From Palaemon carinicauda (taxonomy: Eukaryota > Arthropoda > Malacostraca > Decapoda > Palaemonidae), in assembly GCF_036898095.1 (NCBI RefSeq), contig NC_090751.1, forward strand, positions 51,876,948-51,940,947: a DNA stretch of 64,000 nt. The letters are read 5' to 3'. The notes beneath the pieces were generated by a model. It did no database searches, was not told the DNA's origin, and saw nothing but the letters and a program-made list of their open reading frames with translations. Of the stretch, positions 55,300 to 63,720 are shown in pieces (within the stretch, counting starts at the first letter, position 1; each line of letters opens with the position of its first letter). The position numbers were made by a program, and so were the translations under genes.

Positions 55300-57582
55300 T
55301 GGGTGCGTCATAGCACGAAAAAGAAGAAATCATCGAAACGATCTCCCAGGAAGTCAAGCATCTCTTCGCCGTTACCGTCGCCAGGTGGACGGTCAGACGG
55401 GGCTTCTGTCTCTTCTTCCCCTACCCAGGGTAGGGGACGAGGTAAGTCCGTTGCGGGGAAAGTGCCGAGGGCTCTTCCCCAGGAGTCTAATTTACATGAT
55501 GTGGGGGTTGCTGGGCCTTCTCAGACTAGTGGGGAGCCTGATAGTGCTGTGTCTGGGGGTTCTGGAGACTCTGCCCTTGTGATTGGGGGGCACGTCTCCT
55601 CCGACGACCCCATGTGGAGTAGTAACGCTGTACCTGTCTCTTCGCCCGCTTCTTGGGCCTGTGTTTCAGGTACCTCAGCGGCTGGTAGCGTCCAGGAGAA
55701 ATTAGACTCGACGGTAGGTGAGCCCTTCGGGTGGAGGCTCCCGAAAACGCCAGGTAGGTCCCCGTTGCGGATGGAAGATGGCCTTGATACCTGGTTCCCA
55801 AGTGTAGTGCGACCGACCTCCTTTCCAGCTCCTCTGACAGCGGTTCCGGATTCATTTTTACAACCCTCGACCTCTGGAACTCAACAGGTCGTGAAGACCT
55901 CCGTGGCCCCTGCTCCCGTCCGTCGTTCGGATTGTACAGTATCGTCCGGTTCTTTGGAGGGAGGTTCTTCGGTCTTTTCAGAGGGTGAGGCGAAGAGGAG
56001 GCGCCGACGGAGGAGGGAGAGGTCCAGGAGCAGGCGTTCCCGCTCAAGGTCCCACTCGAGATATAGTAGGAAACGATCCAGGTCACCGAGGAGGAAGTAC
56101 AGGAAGAGTAGGTCCCCCGATGGTGAATGGGTCTTCGTTCCCCGCAGGAGCGAGTTTCAACGTTCCCCAAGCCGACGGTCCAGGGATTATTCGCCACGAA
56201 GGCCCTCGACCAGCCACAAGTATGACCCTCGCAGGGAACAATGCGAGAAGGCCTCTTCAGGCAGGAGTAAGACCGCGAAGCTTCCGGCTCAACCCGCCCA
56301 GCGGGGGGAGCCGTGCCTTCGGACGGGCAGCCTGGTCGGGTCAGCACAGCTGGCTCGGCCCTTGGACTCACAGGAACGGAGGAGTCAGCCCACGGAAACC
56401 GCGTCCTTGTCCTCCAAAGATATTTTGCGGACGGTAGTTCTCGCCGACACGGCGATTCCCATCCTGACACCCGGCCCTAGTGCGGAGGTTTCCATCGGAG
56501 CAGACCGCTACCACCGCAGGGGGGTGCCCGTTGATCCAGAGCCGCGGCGCCCGGTGGGGGTGCCCGGTGACCCGGCACCTCGGGATCAGACAGAGGGTGT
56601 TGCTCACGGCAGAGAAGGTTCCCCGACCGAGGACTCGGCGTATCGAAGAGTGATAGGCCTGATACGCAGGCATCATCGTATTGAAGAGCCGGTTCCAGCC
56701 GACGAGGACTTCTGGAGGTCCAGCCTGAGTCGGTTGATGGAGGCACCCGTGCAGCAGAAAACCTTCCTGGCCCTGCCTGTGGCCAGAGATCTAGTCCTGG
56801 GACGGACCCACTTGGATAAGATTGTGGTGGGCAATGCCGAGGCTCCCAAGTCACAGAGCTCCTCAAAGTTACTACAGGGACTCAGGTCCCAGAGTAAGTT
56901 TTATGTGCCAGAAGGGCAGCGACCGGGAGCCTGCAAGATAGAGCCTTCCCTAGAAGTTCTGGGACAGGGTGCCCCAGAAGACAGGGCCTCATCAGCCCCG
57001 ATTTGTTTTTCGCAGTCGGTGGCTGCGATGATGGAAGAAATGTCAAAAGATTTAGTACACGTCGCCTCCTGGTTGGGCTTGTGGGCCTCCACGCTTGTAG
57101 GGGTGCAGGCCACCTATGACTTGACGGACCCGGAGCAACAAAACCTCCTGAAGGAGCTTATCATCTCCGGGGGCAAGACTTTGAAGTTCTTGACGTATCA
57201 GTCTCTTGCCCTTGCAGCGAACTGGGTACTTCGAAAACGGGATACTATCTTGGCGAAGCTTTCCCGGAAGATTCCGGACAGAGAGGTGAGGGCTTTGAGG
57301 AGCCTACCTGTGTGGGGTGACTCCCTGTTCCCGTTAAAACAGCTGGAGGAGCTAATGGAGAAGGTCACAAAACGGAAGGAGGTGAGCACACCCAGACCTC
57401 AACCCGTAAGGAGGCCCTCCTACAAGAGGTCAACATCAGATGGGCCTGCTACTTCTCATGCCTCTTGGGCTCCAACACCACAGCCCCCCCGTAGAGGAGC
57501 CCCAGCAGCGTCTGCCTCTTTTAGGACGGCTTATTCAGCGTCCAGGAGAGGACGTTCAGGCCGCTCCTCCAGGAGGAGATAG
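55300..57582 (+). pseudogene. DIRS gag, copy C, long open frame without its start region
   Basis: The frame is open from 55099 to 57582 (827 codons), but the part before about 55290 is leader read through by chance and has no ATG. Compared with copy B, about 150 bases holding the ATG and zinc-knuckle segment are missing at about 55288; the first in-frame ATG is at 55612. The remaining protein is well kept: 'KKKKSSKRSPRKSS', 'GRGKSVAGKVPRALPQES', an RS-rich region at residues ~298-350 ('RSRSRRSRSRSHSRYSRKRS', then 'KSRSPDGEWVFVPRR'), 'GLIRRHHRIEEPVPADEDFW', 'ASWLGLWASTLV', 'RSLPVWGDSLFPL' and a basic tail. It overlaps pol by 143 bases. Confidence 0.85.
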
Positions 57583-59503
57583 AATGGGAGGCCCCCTACT
57601 CCTGTCCAAGCCTCAGGTTGGGGGATGCCTCAGACGATATTGGCAAGCATGGAGGGCTCACGGAGCAGAGCCCTGGACAGTGTCCGTACTGAAAGAAGGG
57701 TACAGACTCCCGTTCTTAACGGAACCTCCACCTTTGATTCCGGACAGCCTGACGGAGTGGCTGGCACCCAAGGACTCATTGAAGGGGGTGGCCCCTCAGG
57801 AAGAAGTGTCCACAATGTTGGAGAAAGGTGCCATGGAAGAGGTCCTACATCCGGGGCCAGGTTTCTACAGCCGACTATTTCTGGTAGAAAAGGCGACAGG
57901 GGGATGGAGACCGGTGATAGACCTGTCAGCTCTCAACAAGTTTGTTTGCAAGACGGACTTCAAAATGGACACTCCGAAGTCGGTCTTGCAGTCCTTGAGG
58001 GAAAAGGACTACATGATGACCATAGACCTCAAGGACGCATACTTTCAAATCCCGGTCCACCCCTCAAGCAGAAAGTTTCTCCGGGTGAAGTGGGGTGCCC
58101 TGATCCTGCAATTCAAGACCCTCTGCTTCGGTTTGTCAATAGCTCCCCAGGTATTCACGAGAGTCTTCACGACAGTTTCGGTGTGGGCTCACGAGCTTGG
58201 TATTCGCCTCATCCGGTACCTGGACGACTGGTTGCTCCTTTCCTCCTCAGAGGACGTTTTGAGGGAGCAAGGTGTAAAGCTGCTTCAATTCTGCAAGGAT
58301 CTGGGTATCATGATCAACCGAGAAAAATTGAACCTATCGCCCTCCACCAGGATGACCTACTTGGGGATGACGCTGGACTCCCGACTAGTGAAGGCCTTTC
58401 CGTCAGAGGACTGTGTGAACAACCTAATAAGGATCCTTTCGCCTTTCCTTTCGGGACAACCCAGGAGAGCCAAGGACTGGCAAAGGCTGATAGGTCATCT
58501 AGTGTCATTAGAGAAACTAGTTCCCCAAGGGAGGCTCAGGCTCAGGAGCATCCAATGGAACCTGAAGGGTTGCTGGAACCAACTAGACTCGCCCCAAAAA
58601 TTAATCCCCGTCCTGCCAGACACAATACCCTCCCTGGAGTGGTGGCAGTGCCGGTCGAATACGCTCAAGGGGATGCCCTTCGCGACCGAGCCTCCCGAGA
58701 TGCTCCTGTTCACAGACGCCTCCAACGAGCGGTGGGGAGCACATCTCAACGAGATGGCAAGAGGAACCTGGACGGACGAGGAGAAAGGGCTACACATCAA
58801 TGTCCTGGAGTTGAAGGCGGTCCAAAAAGCTTGCCTGCAGTTCATCGAACTTCTAAGGGGAAACACGGTGGCGTTGATGTGCGACAACGCCACAGTAGTC
58901 GCGTACATAAAGAAACAAGGAGGCCTCAAGTCAAAGGAGTTGTGCGATCTCGCTCTAGAGGTCCTGGATTGGGCTGAGTCGAACCAGATAGTGATTTCGG
59001 CAAGGTTCATCCCAGGAAAGAAGAACGTCCTAGCCGACGGTCTCAGCAGGATGGGACAGATAGTGGGAACAGAGTGGTCCCTCCTCCCAGAAGTAGCCAG
59101 GCTCATCATTCAAAGGTGGGGATCCCCAGTGATGGACCTCTTTGCAACCAGGCTGAACGCACAACTCCCCGTGTTTTGTTCTCCTGTCCCAGATCCAAAG
59201 GCGGCCTTGGAAGATGCCTTTCAGCACAAATGGGACAACCTCGACGTGTACACTTTTCCCCCCTTCACATTGATCAGGCAAGTGTTCAATAGAGTAAGGG
59301 CGGCCCGAAACTTAAAGATGACTTTGGTAGCGCCCTGGTGGCCGGAGAGGGAGTGGTTCGCGGATCTAAAAGACCTGGCATGTCTTCCTCCGTGGCCGCT
59401 TCCCGACAGGCCAGATCTTCTACAACAGCCACACTTTCTCAGGTTCCACGACAACCCGCAGTCTCTACGCCTTCACGCCTGGAGACTATCGAGCGACTCC
59501 TGA
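57440..59503 (+). CDS. DIRS pol, copy C: reverse transcriptase, RNase H, methyltransferase-like domain, intact
   Basis: Open frame of 687 codons; ATG at 57440 lies inside gag in the +1 frame. RT spans about residues 140-340: 'WRPVIDLSALNKFVCKTDF', 'MTIDLKDAYFQIPVHP', 'LCFGLSIAPQVFTRVF' and catalytic YLDDW at 260-264. RNase H spans about 415-535: 'MLLFTDASNERWGAH', 'LHINVLELKAVQ', 'LMCDNATVVAYIKKQGG' and 'ARFIPGKKNVLADGLSR'. The methyltransferase-like domain spans about 560-650: 'SPVMDLFATRLN', 'FCSPVPDPKAALEDAF' and 'MTLVAPWWPEREWFADL'. It would make element DNA from RNA. The real start is uncertain: internal ATG or frameshift from gag. The YR frame overlaps its last 166 bases. Confidence 0.9.
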   Translation: MGLLLLMPLGLQHHSPPVEEPQQRLPLLGRLIQRPGEDVQAAPPGGDRMGGPLLLSKPQVGGCLRRYWQAWRAHGAEPWTVSVLKEGYRLPFLTEPPPLIPDSLTEWLAPKDSLKGVAPQEEVSTMLEKGAMEEVLHPGPGFYSRLFLVEKATGGWRPVIDLSALNKFVCKTDFKMDTPKSVLQSLREKDYMMTIDLKDAYFQIPVHPSSRKFLRVKWGALILQFKTLCFGLSIAPQVFTRVFTTVSVWAHELGIRLIRYLDDWLLLSSSEDVLREQGVKLLQFCKDLGIMINREKLNLSPSTRMTYLGMTLDSRLVKAFPSEDCVNNLIRILSPFLSGQPRRAKDWQRLIGHLVSLEKLVPQGRLRLRSIQWNLKGCWNQLDSPQKLIPVLPDTIPSLEWWQCRSNTLKGMPFATEPPEMLLFTDASNERWGAHLNEMARGTWTDEEKGLHINVLELKAVQKACLQFIELLRGNTVALMCDNATVVAYIKKQGGLKSKELCDLALEVLDWAESNQIVISARFIPGKKNVLADGLSRMGQIVGTEWSLLPEVARLIIQRWGSPVMDLFATRLNAQLPVFCSPVPDPKAALEDAFQHKWDNLDVYTFPPFTLIRQVFNRVRAARNLKMTLVAPWWPEREWFADLKDLACLPPWPLPDRPDLLQQPHFLRFHDNPQSLRLHAWRLSSDS

Positions 59504-60525
59504 GGAAAGAGGGATATTCGACAGGAACTGCAGAAAAGATGTCGCGTTATCTGAGACGATCTTCGGCAGCAGTCTACCAAGCGAAATGGGCCGCTTTTAC
59601 GAAATGGTGTGCTTCAAAGATCATCAAGCCCCTCAAAGCTTCGGTCCCAGATATCGTAGATTTTCTAGTGCATCTCAGAGACGAAGTGGGGATGTCAATT
59701 CCAGCTATAAAAGGGGTACGTGCAGCCTTGGGTCAAGTCTTCCTACTGAAGGGCATCTACCTGGGCTCCTCTAGACACATCTCTATGCTCATCAGGAGCT
59801 TTGAACAAGCCTGCCCTCCCCAAACCGCTAGGGTGCCTCAGTGGGACTTGGCAAGGGTTTTGAAAATGTTAAGTAGACCCCCGTTCGAACCACTGAAAGA
59901 TATAGTAGACAGGGATCTCACTCTCAAGACGGTCTTTTTGTTGGCCTTGGCCTCTGCGAGGAGAGTAGGAGAGATCCATGGGATGTCTTACGAAGTCTCT
60001 CATTCGAAGGGGTGGAGAGAAATCTCCGTCAAGTTCGTCCCTTCTTTCGTGGCAAAAACTCAGAATCCAGCAGTCTGGGATCCAAAGTTCGAGGGATTCT
60101 CAATGCCAGCCATTCCTAAGACAGGGAATCCAGAAGATTTGAAGTTGTGCCCCGTCTGTGCCATTAGAAAGTACCTTGAGAGGACTGCACACCTCCGGCC
60201 GGGTATCAAAAGTCTTTTCGTCTCTACGGGTGTTACGAAGAAGCAGGTATCGAAGAATACCATCTCCTTTTGGTTGAGACAAGTTATTGTCAGGGCCTAT
60301 AATGAGGAGGGACTGACCCTGCCAGGTACTCCTAGGCCACATGACATTAGAGGCCTAAGCACTTCTTTAGCCTTTGAGAAGAACATGGCAGTGGGCCAGA
60401 TCCTTCGAGCGGGCACCTGGTCAAATCAGTCGACCTTCACTGCCCATTATCTCAAGGATTACTCGAGGAGGTCTTTGGATGGGTTTTCTATTGGGACAGT
60501 CATCTCCGCGCTCCAAGTGATTTAA
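59338..60525 (+). CDS. DIRS tyrosine recombinase, copy C, intact catalytic set
   Basis: Open frame of 395 codons in the gag frame, -1 to pol. It would recombine the circular copy into the genome. The N-terminal binding region runs about residues 45-170 ('RLETIERLLRKEGY', 'RYLRRSSAAVYQAKW', 'IPAIKGVRAALGQVFLLKG'). Catalytic residues by count are Arg208 in ALASARRVGEIHG, His335 and Arg338 in HDIRGLS, Trp361 in AGTW, and Tyr371 in HYLKDY. No stop or shift is seen. The first triplet of the frame is ATG at 59338, but similarity to other copies begins about 40 residues later, so the true start is unsure. TAA at 60523-60525. Confidence 0.92.
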   Translation: MAGEGVVRGSKRPGMSSSVAASRQARSSTTATLSQVPRQPAVSTPSRLETIERLLRKEGYSTGTAEKMSRYLRRSSAAVYQAKWAAFTKWCASKIIKPLKASVPDIVDFLVHLRDEVGMSIPAIKGVRAALGQVFLLKGIYLGSSRHISMLIRSFEQACPPQTARVPQWDLARVLKMLSRPPFEPLKDIVDRDLTLKTVFLLALASARRVGEIHGMSYEVSHSKGWREISVKFVPSFVAKTQNPAVWDPKFEGFSMPAIPKTGNPEDLKLCPVCAIRKYLERTAHLRPGIKSLFVSTGVTKKQVSKNTISFWLRQVIVRAYNEEGLTLPGTPRPHDIRGLSTSLAFEKNMAVGQILRAGTWSNQSTFTAHYLKDYSRRSLDGFSIGTVISALQVI

Positions 60526-60857
60526 CGGTGAAGCCCCAGGTACAATCGTGGATAGCAAAACCAAGAGACAGGTTCGTTCCTTTTCACCCTAGTCCCCGTT
60601 TTCCTATCCCTGATCGGAGATAACCACACATATAAAACCAATGAAGACACGTCTCTGTAGCTTCGTCACAGGACTCAGCATCATGGAATTTTTTGAAGGG
60701 TGAGTACTTAGACACTAACATGAGCTCTTTGTGTAGTTTGCCCTACCTTTCGTTTTTCCAGTTTTTTTTATATAACCTAGTTCATATCTAGGTTACTTGA
60801 CATCCGCTTAGCTGGGTCTGAAGGTCAGGAAGACACTCCCACCTCCTAAAGTGTAAG

Positions 60858-61248
60858 TCTCCTAAGAAAGTAGTTCGAGGTAAGTCTCTGTGTTGGAATA
60901 AATCACAAATTTTAAGTAATTTGTATTTTTCCTAACATACTTACCGAGAACTACTTTTGGGTAAAGGCCCTCCCTACCTTCCCCGAGTGCCTTTCTGCCC
61001 TTGAAGAGCCTTTTGTACCATCCTAGGAACTTACTGACGAGCGAGACCCAAGCTAACGCCGACCTAGCTCAGGACTACCCTCAGGGCACGTTCTCCTTAC
61101 TCCTGGGTTAGTCCTCCATAGAAAATGGAGGTAGGGTAGACTACACAAAACTCTGGTCGGTTGAGAGGAGATTCCAGGTAACTCCTAAGAAAGTAGTTCT
61201 CGGTAAGTATGTTAGGAAAAATACAAATTACTTAAAATTTGTGATTTT
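60858..61248 (+). repeat. Copy C internal complementary region and right ITR
   Basis: The ICR at 60858-60960 reads 'cctaagaaagtagttcgagg', 'taagtctctgtgttgga' (complement of the left end), then 'aatcacaaattttaagtaat' and 'cctaacatacttaccgagaa' (complement of the right end). The right ITR is 61030-61248, ending 'acttaaaatttgtgattttt'. Confidence 0.92.
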
Positions 61249-61740
61249 TCCCTCTTTTCTTGAATTGCACAAAAAAATTGTCTCATTGAAGAAACCTACA
61301 AGATTTTTGGAGACCTGTCTATCCTGAGGAAATGTATTTTGAATATATTATTTTCCAGTTGGATCTTCAGCAGCTGACTCAGATCTTGAATTGTCAAATA
61401 AAACCTGACTTCCATTAAGTTTCCTATTTCAGGTCTTAAGTATTATTCGTTGGAGAAGGCTCATTTGCATTCTCATCATCCAAGACTGTGTGCACCACAT
61501 TGCAGACAAGCAGTTAATTCAAAGTCTTGCCTTTTCTTTTGTGATGTACAAAACCACACTATTTTATAGAATTTTTGTTTCAGTTGTTAACCAGGTATTG
61601 AATGATTTAGCGGAATTGCTTGAATTTCTGAAATTCAAATTAGAATCTTATTATTTTTTGTTGAGCATATCCTTGCATGAGTTTAATTTTGTTAGTAGTA
61701 TTGGATTTTTTACTTCCTTGGTTTTTCTTATATAATTTAT
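61249..61740 (+). pseudogene. Old LINE reverse transcriptase relic (LINE-4), right part
   Basis: Resumes the relic cut at 54897. Readable pieces are 'LSILRKCIL', 'GSSAADSDLELSNKT' (compare the SAAD...KLLD region of animal non-LTR RTs), 'SHHPRLCAPHCR' and, in the frame at 61490-61735, 'RIFVSVVNQVLNDL' and 'LKFKLESYYFLLS', which fit the C-terminus of such LINEs. No frame is complete. Confidence 0.5.
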
Positions 61741-61825
61741 TCTTTGTCTTAGTATTTCTTATTTCCTTTTCCTTGGTTTTTCTTATATAATTTATTCTTT
61801 GTCTTAGTATTTCTTATTTCCTTTT
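61716..61825. repeat. Two-unit tandem repeat (55 bp)
   Basis: Identical units at 61716-61770 and 61771-61825 starting 'ccttggtttttcttatataa'. Confidence 0.93.
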
Positions 61826-61963
61826 CCATCATTAATTGTTTTCCTTATTGTAGCCCTTGAACTGGTAAATTCATGCTTTTACATCTAGGGTTGTAACTTT
61901 GCTAATAATACTCATAATAACAATGGTAATGATTACTATTTAGAACCTTGCATTTTGAGAGCA

Positions 61964-63720
61964 TTAACCCTTTCACTGCGGAGAACGACTTTAGTTTACT
62001 CAGATTCATAACCTTTCACTGCGAGAACGACTTTACTCCACACTGCGTAAGAAATTTTAAGCTTAGTACCTTTTGTTGACGATTTATCTGGCTTCTACAT
62101 GCTGCCATCTGTAGCCGATTTTATGAACTACCCACTCTCTGAAGCTCTCGTCTTTCTTCTCCCATTTACTCTATGATTTTGGTAATTTTTTTGTTATTTT
62201 TACGTTGTGTCAACATGAAATTATGATATATATGCATGTTTTCTCAATATAAATCAATATTATTCATAGAGTTATCGTAATATCATGCTTTCCAAAGTTC
62301 GTTTAGCGTAAGTAAAAGTTTGTTTACATTAGAGCTCAACAGTTGCCATGACAACTACACAAATAAAAATATACTGTATTTCATAGTATTGGATGTTCAA
62401 AATGTGACAGATAATGGTGTTTTCGGAAGTCAATATAGAAATTAACTCAATTAGATGAATAATAGTCAAATAACAAACACATTCACAAGAAAAGAAGTTT
62501 CGTGTTTTAAATCCGAAGCTTTGTTTACATTCCTCAGCTGACAATCAGTCTGTTGGTTGCCTATCGGTCCCTTTATTTTTTAACAGCATAATTTAGTGAT
62601 ACAAGTTGTTAATAAAGATATAATTTATTCATAAATACTTGTTTCACAGTATCATAAATTTCATATATAATTGTAAATTATGGTATTATTATACTATTAG
62701 CAAAACATTCGATATTGCTCTGCTTTTGTCAGTCAGCTGACTTTGTCCTTTTAATTTTTCCCTTTAACTCTGGGTTGAAGAATTATTTTTATTTCTTTTC
62801 TTTTATATGTGATATGGCCTCTACTTCTCGCCAAGTATCTTTAAAAGAAACAGTAGTTACATATAAAGGGAAACTTTATTAAAAAAAAAGTGACAGAAAT
62901 AGACAAGCCATGTGTTTATGTGGAATACAATAAGTATATGAGGGAAGTTGATAGTTTTGATCAGCTATGCTCAACATATGCTTACAAAAGAAAGAGTCAG
63001 AAATGGTACCAACCAATTTGGCATTTTATCATTGAAGCCGCATTAGTAGACTCAAACATATGTTACAACATTCAGAATCCCACTGCTTAGTTGGATAAAA
63101 AAAAAAAATTCAGGGAAAAATTATTAACACTATGTTAGAAGGGTATAAGCGGAGCATAACTCAAAGAAAGGGTACATTTTCCAATGCAGTGAAATCGAGA
63201 CTAACTAAAAGGCATTTTCCAGCTCAATATGTTGACAAAACCCCAAACCCCAATGTATTATATGCTCTATCTTGCCAAAGAATTGCTTGATGAAAGGTAA
63301 AGGAAAATGTAAAAGAAAGCAAACAACTTATTTTTGTGATCAAATTGTTGAAAAGCCCCCTCTTTGTATCAATCCATGTTTTGAGACATATAATACGCAT
63401 AAAGCGTAAAAAAAGCATTACTAATGTGGAGAATAAATGTATGAGTCAATGATAAATTGGGTGAAGGATTATTAGTGGAATTGATAAAATCATCCTTGGA
63501 AAGGAATTTTTGTGATTTTTCTTATTTTTACCTATTTATCGAAGAATTTAAGGCATAAAGAGATAAACTCAGGTGAAAATATTGTTAAATCTTATAAACA
63601 GAAAGGTTATCGAACACAAAAAAGTTATTTCCATTAAATTTTGAGCATTTTGAATTTTTAGTGAAAATGTGCACAGAGCTGTACAACATCCTATTTGAAT
63701 ATCCGCAGCGAAAGGGTTAA
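61964..63720 (+). mobile_element. piggyBac-like element with TTAA sites and 15-bp TIRs, internally deleted
   Basis: TTAA at 61964-61967 is followed by ccctttcactgcgga (61968-61982). The right end, tccgcagcgaaaggg (63702-63716), is its inverted copy with one mismatch and is followed by TTAA (63717-63720). TTAA targets and CCC-starting ends are piggyBac hallmarks. A subterminal direct copy of the left end lies at 62011-62036 ('acctttcactgcgagaacga'). Length between the TTAA sites is about 1.75 kb, shorter than autonomous elements. The transposase remains only in part. Confidence 0.92.
62814..63410 (+). pseudogene. piggyBac transposase, C-terminal remnant
   Basis: An ATG at 62814 opens about 22 codons ('MASTSRQVSLKET') ending in a stop. 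From 62890 the frame reads 'DKPCVYVEYNKYMREVDSFD', 'YAYKRKSQKWYQP' and 'IWHFIIEAALVDSNI', matching the C-terminal catalytic and insertion region of piggyBac transposases (YNKYMGGVD type). It stops at 63088-63090. A shifted frame keeps 'PLCINPCFETYNTHKA' near 63356, the Cys-rich domain start. The middle of the protein, including most catalytic Asp residues, is missing. Confidence 0.82.

Larger units (their letters stand above)
54898..61248 (+). mobile_element. DIRS1-like retrotransposon, copy C (family 1), most complete
   Basis: The left ITR is 54898-55091 and the right ITR 61030-61248. Over about 190 bases they are near-perfect inverted copies (landmarks 'aactactttcttaggagtta', 'cgaccagagttttgtgtagt' and 'ctgagctaggtcggcgttag'). 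Order: leader, gag, pol (+1 to gag), YR (back in gag frame), an untranslated tail with 'cctcctaaagtgtaagtctc', ICR (60858-60960), right ITR. Total length is 6.35 kb. It sits inside an old LINE. The gag lacks its start region; otherwise the coding frames are open. Confidence 0.95.

Noticed and set aside
59120..59360. DNA methyltransferase of the host
   Set aside because: The segment is the methyltransferase-like domain inside DIRS pol, continuous with RNase H in all copies.
29398..61248. Retrovirus or LTR retrotransposon
   Set aside because: Terminal repeats are inverted, the integrating enzyme is a tyrosine recombinase rather than a DDE integrase, and no protease or envelope is seen.
61340..61400. 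A possible terminal host exon after ttttccag (frame GSSAADSDLELSNKT, then stop)
   Set aside because: The frame fits the conserved SAAD...LKLLD region of a non-LTR RT and lies in order with the LINE-4 relic on the other side of copy C.
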